A stretch of DNA of 64,000 nt from Caldicellulosiruptor changbaiensis (lineage in GTDB: Bacteria > Bacillota > Thermoanaerobacteria > Caldicellulosiruptorales > Caldicellulosiruptoraceae). Positions within the stretch are counted from its first letter, which is position 1; the number at the start of each line of letters is the position of its first letter. The notes under the pieces are model-generated. The model worked only from the letters and a program-made list of their open reading frames with translations. It did not search any database and was not told where the DNA came from. Location of the stretch: NCBI RefSeq assembly GCF_003999255.1, contig NZ_CP034791.1, positions 2,210,501 through 2,274,500 on the forward strand, in the 5' to 3' direction. A program made the position numbers and the translations under genes. Shown here one piece after another: positions 59,175-64,000 of the stretch.

Positions 59175-60166
59175 TTCAACTTCCCCCCTACAACCTTATT
59201 TACTATCATCTCCTTTCTTGTCTGTATTTCAATAGCGCCTTTTAGTCTTTTTAAAAAATACTCTTCAGTCCATGGCTGTTTTTCAAAGTAGTACTGAAGC
59301 CCAACCTGCCAAATCTCCTGGGGAAAAAGCATCAAAATCCAAAACACTTCAAACCAGAACTTTTTGGGAATACCTTTTTCTATTAACAGTTTTAGATAAA
59401 ACTTGAAAATGTCAATATTCCACTCATTTGTTTTTAAAATCCTCACACCTAAGTTGACAAAATCATGCACATCATAATCAAAAACAGCATAGTCAAAGTC
59501 TATGAGATATACATTATCCTCAGTAAAGATAAAGTTGTGATGAGCAGGATCATGGTGGATAAGTACCTTTGGGTTCGATATTCTAAAATAACTACCCATC
59601 TTTTTTATAAAACGTATGCACTCAGCAAACCTATTTTCAAATCGATGAATTGCCTTCAAGAAACAGTTATCAAATGTGCTATATACTTTTTTTTGATGTA
59701 TAATATTCTCCATTGTTTTTATTTGTGAATACTTATTTTGAAAAATCTCTTCATAGCAAGGAAGGTGCATTCTATCTTCCTGTTTTGCAAAACAAACTGT
59801 AGAGGTATGAAGATGGTCTAAAATGCTTACAATGACCTTCAAATCAGAAAATGTTTTGTAATCTGCTCCTCTACCATCAATCCATTTGCATAGAAGGCAA
59901 ACTCTTTTAAAGTTGTCTAAAAAATAAAAGCCACCATCTGTTGTTCTTTCAAAGTCAATCAGGTGGCTTTTGAACGACGTTTTTTTCAGGTGTGAATAGA
60001 CATCCATAATAAAGTCTACGTGAGATTTGTCTACTCTGCTTAGCTTTAAAAAATATTTCTTTTTATCCTTTGTTTTAATGAAATATGCATTTGTTTTAAT
60101 TTGTTTTATTCTTTCAATCTTGATTGAATAATTTTCTTCTACTAATTTGAAATTTATCTTTTCCAC
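59165..60166 (-). CDS. CotS-family protein kinase-like (active-site intact)
   Basis: 333 residues. Catalytic loop VLIHHDPAHHNFIFTEDNVY and metal motif LIDFDYAVFDYDVHDF (around residues 215-240). N-terminal lobe holds the Lys candidate in KKYFLKLSRV. First gene of the triplet, starting with GTG 60166 without a strong ribosome binding site, so the start is less certain. Confidence 0.78.
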   Translation of the reverse strand: MEKINFKLVEENYSIKIERIKQIKTNAYFIKTKDKKKYFLKLSRVDKSHVDFIMDVYSHLKKTSFKSHLIDFERTTDGGFYFLDNFKRVCLLCKWIDGRGADYKTFSDLKVIVSILDHLHTSTVCFAKQEDRMHLPCYEEIFQNKYSQIKTMENIIHQKKVYSTFDNCFLKAIHRFENRFAECIRFIKKMGSYFRISNPKVLIHHDPAHHNFIFTEDNVYLIDFDYAVFDYDVHDFVNLGVRILKTNEWNIDIFKFYLKLLIEKGIPKKFWFEVFWILMLFPQEIWQVGLQYYFEKQPWTEEYFLKRLKGAIEIQTRKEMIVNKVVGGKLNWH

Positions 60167-60223
60167 GAAATTTCAAATTTACAAATGGCTCAATTTCATT
60201 ATATGGCAAGGTTTATTTTTGTG

Positions 60224-61120
60224 TTAATCAAAAAGTACTGTAAACTTTTCGGCAAATTTAAATGGATGATAAGACATCTTTGCCTTTCTTATACCTTCTT
60301 TCCCTAAGTCCTCTTCTCTGTTGACAAATTCAAAGTCCTGCCAAAATTCTATGAGAAATTTGTTATTGATAAAGGTATAGAGCCCTTCAATGTCAGGGTC
60401 AGCTTTTTCAATGTGAATCACAACTGTATTTTTATTTAAAGGCTCACCAAAGGTAAACGCTTTTATCTTACCATCAATAAAAACGACCATCCCCTCATAT
60501 GAGAGTTTATCAAAGTTTTTGATTGCCCTTTCAATTGCCAACTTCTCAAATGTAAGACCAACATCACTTTGTCCGTTTCTCTTTTCATACCATTCACATT
60601 CAAAATCCCAGCAAAGCCTGACAATCTCATCATCAATCTTTTTTACTTTATACCTTTCGCCATAAAGCCGTAAAAATTTATTTATATGATTCTTCTTTGG
60701 ATGATACTTTTTGCCTTTCAACTGAACCAAATCCTGAACCCTATAGACATAGTCTGAAAGGTCTCTTTCAAATATACTCTCAAATTTCATACCACACTGA
60801 GTTAGCATATCTATTGTCTTTTGAGACGCTCTTTTAAGCATGAACTTATAACCTTGAGTTTCAAAATACTTCTTAGCCTTTTCAATTACAATAGGAAGCT
60901 TGTTGGTATCTACCCCTACAGGACCGTGCAAAAATGGTGGCTGGTTATAAGGTTTTGCCATAATTAATAAAAAACCATCTTCTTCTGTAAAGTTAATATC
61001 ATAAAATGGATCCCACATAAAAAGATTTGTAAATGTTAGGTCAGCAATCTCAGGCTGAAAAGCTTTGAAATACTCATCAAATATTCTTTTGTCAGAGATG
61101 TCTATCTTGTAAAACTTCAT
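60224..61120 (-). CDS. DUF2156 (GNAT-fold) protein
   Basis: 298 residues. Two GNAT-like halves; conserved stretch KKNHINKFLRLYGERYKVKK, FECEWYEKRNGQS, and IKAFTFGEPLNKNTVVIHIEKADPDIEG, then IEFWQDFEFVNREEDLG. The DUF2156 domain is related to the acyl-transferase domain of lysyl-phosphatidylglycerol synthetase, but no membrane part is present here. Substrate unknown. It lies 57 bp above the CotS triplet in the same direction, so it may be first gene of one operon. GGGGGTAAAAGT precedes ATG. Confidence 0.8.
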   Translation of the reverse strand: MKFYKIDISDKRIFDEYFKAFQPEIADLTFTNLFMWDPFYDINFTEEDGFLLIMAKPYNQPPFLHGPVGVDTNKLPIVIEKAKKYFETQGYKFMLKRASQKTIDMLTQCGMKFESIFERDLSDYVYRVQDLVQLKGKKYHPKKNHINKFLRLYGERYKVKKIDDEIVRLCWDFECEWYEKRNGQSDVGLTFEKLAIERAIKNFDKLSYEGMVVFIDGKIKAFTFGEPLNKNTVVIHIEKADPDIEGLYTFINNKFLIEFWQDFEFVNREEDLGKEGIRKAKMSYHPFKFAEKFTVLFD

Positions 61121-61220
61121 ACTTTTACCCCCACATTGATATATAAAAATTTTGAATAAACCTAAAAGAAAATATATAATATCATATAGAATACTTTTGT
61201 AAAGTAGAGGAACAGAAAAG

Positions 61221-61727
61221 ATGATTCAATACATAGTTTTGTATCCACTATACTTTCTCAAAGTATTTTTTCTTGTAAGCTTGATACTTAGCCTATTTGG
61301 TATAAGCTATAGCAGCAAGAAAATATTAGTTGTAGGTTTTATCCAAGGTCTGTGGGATACTATTGTATTCAACAATGGAATCAACTTAATGCTTGGTTTG
61401 ATACTTATGACAGTATGCTTAATACTTTTATATATCATATATTTAAGGCTTCTACCCTTATATGGTATCATTTTGGGTCTTATTTCGCAATCCTTATGTC
61501 TTGCACTAAAGTTTGGAGGATATTCAATTATCAGTACAATTGCCTATAATCTTTATTTAACGCCGTCTGTACTTGCTTGTGATATTGCTACATTGGTAAT
61601 AGAAATAACCATTATGAGTATTTTGTTAGCAGTTATTAAAAGCAAGAAATATTTTATTTGTGATATTTGCAAACTATTTCCAATTACATTTGAAAAAGGG
61701 AATGAAGCTGGCTATGAAGAAAAATGA
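61221..61727 (+). CDS. Membrane protein adjoining an orphan kinase
   Basis: 168 residues, about five hydrophobic segments between residues 10 and 140. No family recognised. The C-terminal end overlaps the kinase gene, so they are translationally linked, which suggests it could be a membrane partner or signal-input protein. AGAGGA lies before the ATG. Confidence 0.7.
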   Translation: MIQYIVLYPLYFLKVFFLVSLILSLFGISYSSKKILVVGFIQGLWDTIVFNNGINLMLGLILMTVCLILLYIIYLRLLPLYGIILGLISQSLCLALKFGGYSIISTIAYNLYLTPSVLACDIATLVIEITIMSILLAVIKSKKYFICDICKLFPITFEKGNEAGYEEK

Positions 61728-62589
61728 ACAGACAAAATTCCTACTTGCAATTCTTTTTCTCCTATTTCTCATTATATTTTTGTTGATATACTCAATTTAT
61801 TTTATCAACACAGAACTGATAAAACACTTAAGAATTCCTCAATGGCAAAGAGTACTTATTGTATACTCTTTTACTTTACTTGCTATTTTGAACTTGTACA
61901 CTGTCAAAAACCTTTTTTCTGCACTCAGTACATTAAAAACAACACAGATCTATAAGGATAATATAAAATCATTGGATAATTTTATAAACATCTTAAGAGC
62001 ACAGCGGCATGAGTTTAACAATCATCTTCAGATAATCTGGGGACTCATCTGTGTTGGAAAATATGATGATGCCGTGCGCTACATCGAACAAATTAGTGAA
62101 AATCTTAAATGCACTTCAAAGTTTTATGGGCTTGGCTGTGCTGAGCTATCAGCTTTGATATTTGCAAAAAGCTCCTTAGCTAAAAAGTATGATATTAATT
62201 TTGAATTTCGTTATAATGTAGACTTTAGCAATTTAAAGTTTGATTCGATGGATTTAATAAATATCTGCGGCAATCTAATTGACAATGCATTTTATTATGC
62301 AAAGTGCTCACTTTCTAAATATGTAGTTCTTGAGATTAATGACACAGGCAGTCAGGTTGAAATTTCTATCACAAACTCTGGATCATACATTGATGATTGT
62401 AAAAAAGAAAAAATATTTGAGCTCGGATATTCAACAAAAAACTCAACAGGATTAGGACTTTTTATTGTAAAGTCCACGGTCGAAAAATATGGTGGCCAGA
62501 TTGAGGTCTTCTCTGAGCACAAAAGCCAAGACAAATATGAAAAAGAAGGATATACAACATTTAAAGTAACTTTGCCAAAAAAAATATAA
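61714..62589 (+). CDS. Spo0B/GHKL-type sensor histidine kinase, orphan
   Basis: About 291 residues. Two N-terminal membrane helices (about 10-35 and 45-65), then a Spo0B-like four-helix-bundle phosphotransfer segment (RAQRHEFNNHLQIIWGLI, His near residue 110), then a GHKL ATPase: N box NICGNLIDNAFYYAK, G1 SITNSGSYIDD, G2 STGLGLFIVKSTVEKYGG. Resembles AgrC- and CitA-type kinases. No response regulator is in the window. The start is uncertain (ATGs at 61702 and 61714). Confidence 0.85.
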   Translation: MKKNEQTKFLLAILFLLFLIIFLLIYSIYFINTELIKHLRIPQWQRVLIVYSFTLLAILNLYTVKNLFSALSTLKTTQIYKDNIKSLDNFINILRAQRHEFNNHLQIIWGLICVGKYDDAVRYIEQISENLKCTSKFYGLGCAELSALIFAKSSLAKKYDINFEFRYNVDFSNLKFDSMDLINICGNLIDNAFYYAKCSLSKYVVLEINDTGSQVEISITNSGSYIDDCKKEKIFELGYSTKNSTGLGLFIVKSTVEKYGGQIEVFSEHKSQDKYEKEGYTTFKVTLPKKI

Positions 62590-62628
62590 CCTCTTCTTCC
62601 TTCCATGAAGAGGTTATATTTTTATTTT
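62586..62628 (+). terminator. Terminator after the kinase gene
   Basis: ATAACCTCTTC (62586-62596) pairs with GAAGAGGTTAT (62607-62617), then ATTTTTATTTT. Confidence 0.8.
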
Positions 62629-62649
62629 AAAGTCCTTATTATTCTCTAC

Positions 62650-62741
62650 TGGCGGAGAAGGAGGGACTCGAACCCTCGCGCCGGTTTTACCCGACCTACG
62701 CCCTTAGCAGGGGCGCCTCTTCACCACTTGAGTACTTCTCC
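62650..62741 (-). tRNA. tRNA-Ser (anticodon GCU)
   Basis: Minus-strand cloverleaf: acceptor GGAGAAG/CTTCTCC, D arm with AAGTGGTGAAG, anticodon loop CTGCTAA with GCT, long class II variable arm (GGTCGGGTAAAACCGGC), T arm GAGGGTTCGAGTCCCTC, discriminator G and an encoded CCA (62652-62650). The long variable arm and anticodon fix it as serine (AGC/AGU codons). Confidence 0.97.
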
Positions 62742-62789
62742 GCATGGCTCAATAGACACATTCTATTATAGCTTAAATATTCTATTTCG

Positions 62790-63764
62790 TCAAGGCTGAA
62801 CAATCACTTTAAGTTGCCTTTCATACCTCTTGCTAAGAGCCTGAGAAAGCTCTTCTAATGAAATTTTGTGGGTTATTATATGTTTTAAGCTAATTTTCTT
62901 TGCTCTAAGTAATTCAATTGCCAATTTTTGGGTAAACGGGTTTACAAATGACCAATAAACTCTTGCCTCTTTTTTAAACATCTCAAAGGGATTTATTAAA
63001 ACATTTGTCTTTGGTGAGGGCACAGAAAATACGAGTAGTTGTCCACCTTTTTGAAGCTTTTCAAATGCCATCTCAATACTCTCTTTTGTTCCTGCACACT
63101 CAATTACAATGTCAAACTTTTCATCTGTATCCTCCACAATTATCTCCTTTATACCCTGCCTTTTTGCAATTTCTTTTCTAAAATCATCTATCTCATATCC
63201 ATAGATATTGTAAACCCCATAAAGTTTCAAAATCTCAAGCATAATAAGGCCAATTGGCCCAAGGCCAATTACCAGAACCTTATCTGTCGGGTTTATTTCA
63301 AGCTTTCTAATTCCATGTAGGCAGCAAGCAAGAGGTTCTGCCAATGCTGCTTCCTCAAATTCTATATCTTCAAACAATATTGCTTGTTTTTCAGATACAA
63401 TCGCATACTCTGCAAACCCACCATTTAAGTTTACACCCAAAGCTGTAAGACTTTCACACAATTGTACTTTCCCACTTCTGCAAAATCTACATACCCCACA
63501 ATAAATGTTCGGGTCAATACTTACTTTGTCCCCTACTTTAAAAAGTAAGCTTTTTGTTTCAACTACCTCACCACAAAACTCATGCCCTAAAATAATCGGT
63601 GGTGTGACCTTTGCTGAACCTTCTTCGCCATTAAATATGTGCACATCTGTTCCACATATTCCACACGCCCTGATCTTTACCAAAATTTCGCCTTCTTTTA
63701 ATGGTGGCAAATCAATCTCTTCAACTCTTAAATCTTTTTTGCCATAAAATACCGCCGCTCTCAC
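62790..63764 (-). CDS. Zinc-dependent medium-chain dehydrogenase (sorbitol/threonine DH-like)
   Basis: 324 residues. N-terminal GroES-like domain with GHEFCGEVVE (catalytic zinc) and the structural zinc set CGVCRFCRSGKVQLC (about residues 90-105). Rossmann segment VLVIGLGPIGLIMLEILKLYG. Probable polyol dehydrogenase. Next to a GH130 gene on the same strand, so linked to sugar use. Confidence 0.87.
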   Translation of the reverse strand: MRAAVFYGKKDLRVEEIDLPPLKEGEILVKIRACGICGTDVHIFNGEEGSAKVTPPIILGHEFCGEVVETKSLLFKVGDKVSIDPNIYCGVCRFCRSGKVQLCESLTALGVNLNGGFAEYAIVSEKQAILFEDIEFEEAALAEPLACCLHGIRKLEINPTDKVLVIGLGPIGLIMLEILKLYGVYNIYGYEIDDFRKEIAKRQGIKEIIVEDTDEKFDIVIECAGTKESIEMAFEKLQKGGQLLVFSVPSPKTNVLINPFEMFKKEARVYWSFVNPFTQKLAIELLRAKKISLKHIITHKISLEELSQALSKRYERQLKVIVQP

Positions 63765-63833
63765 TTTTATTCTAATCCTTCTCTAAAGAAAATTTCATCT
63801 AATATTCAGTTTACCACTACCAAGCAAGATTTT

Positions 63834-64000
63834 TCAATCGAATTTTATCTTTTCCTTATTGAACTTTGCAACGCCAATGACAGTATCTGCACCACCATAG
63901 TAAACCCAAACCTCATCGCCAACTTCTGCATGACCACAGCTGAAAACAACGTTTGGTATGTATCCATCAACTTCCCATGAAAGCTCAGGCTCTAATATTG
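63834..64000 (-). CDS. GH130 beta-mannoside phosphorylase-like, 3' end only
   Basis: C-terminal 55 residues in frame to the window edge: SWEVDGYIPNVVFSCGHAEV, then GDEVWVYYGGADTVIGVAKF and KFD stop. This is the conserved end of GH130 (mannosyl-glucose/mannooligosaccharide phosphorylases). Stop at 63834-63836. The 5' part is outside the window. Confidence 0.8.
   Translation of the reverse strand, partial: ILEPELSWEVDGYIPNVVFSCGHAEVGDEVWVYYGGADTVIGVAKFNKEKIKFD

Noticed and set aside
62605-62799. Plus-strand frame across the tRNA-Ser
   Set aside because: It runs through the tRNA cloverleaf and is not a gene.

Overview
The window reads as a chromosomal segment of an AT-rich, Gram-positive, anaerobic thermophile of the Thermoanaerobacterales type. 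Gene content and protein flavour fit Caldicellulosiruptor best: class III ribonucleotide reductase, LL-diaminopimelate aminotransferase, a GlgBCDAP glycogen cluster, xylulokinase with a LacI regulator, a GH130 phosphorylase and CotS-type kinases. The genus is inferred from recall, not from a search. Strong ribosome binding sites (AGGAGG type) and frequent TTG or GTG starts allow many starts to be refined.

Layout. 1-3.2 kb is accessory DNA: an IS4/IS5-type transposase cut by the window edge, a gene-poor stretch, a small secreted protein with a VanZ-like protein, and an IS110 transposase relic. 3.4-7.8 kb is a branched-chain amino acid operon (ilvE-ilvD-ilvB, minus strand). 8-12 kb holds a metallopeptidase and a three-gene 2-hydroxyacyl-CoA dehydratase/activase-like operon. 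12-14.2 kb is lysS and greA. 14.3-15.1 kb is a UPF0175/DUF3368 toxin-antitoxin pair. 15.1-16.15 kb is a cation diffusion facilitator gene behind a structured leader that I read as a NiCo (czcD) riboswitch with its own terminator. 16.15-18.5 kb is an unusual operon: an HTH regulator, a protein usually named quinate 5-dehydrogenase, and an unknown protein. 18.6-25.5 kb contains a phosphoribosyltransferase, a cyclase-family hydrolase, proS, an MscS channel, a C26 amidotransferase, an ANTAR protein with a degenerate receiver, and an HD-GYP protein. 25.6-28.2 kb is xylB plus a LacI regulator with a cre-like operator.

28.8-32.5 kb is a complete riboflavin operon (ribD-ribE-ribBA-ribH) behind an FMN riboswitch and terminator. 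It ends tail to tail with a HEPN/MNT pair. 33.3-38 kb carries a LysM protein, radC and two transporters. 38.1-46.6 kb is the glycogen operon glgB-glgC-glgD-glgA-glgP with a good promoter. 46.6-51 kb has an SGNH hydrolase, an ROK kinase, a small membrane protein, a WG-repeat protein and a broken secreted-protein gene. 51.3-54.3 kb is nrdD and a 4Fe-4S membrane protein. 54.7-57.1 kb is dapL, a YbjQ-family gene and coaX. 57.2-60.2 kb is a tandem of three CotS-type kinases, the middle one apparently a pseudokinase, followed by a DUF2156 gene. 61.2-64 kb has a membrane protein with an orphan Spo0B-type histidine kinase, tRNA-Ser(GCU), a zinc alcohol dehydrogenase and the 3' end of a GH130 gene.

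Most of the window is ordinary housekeeping. The points most worth a second look are the NiCo-type leader, the HTH/quinate-dehydrogenase-like/unknown operon, the CotS triplet with a pseudokinase in a probable non-spore-former, the dehydratase-activase triad, and the frameshifted secreted-protein gene.
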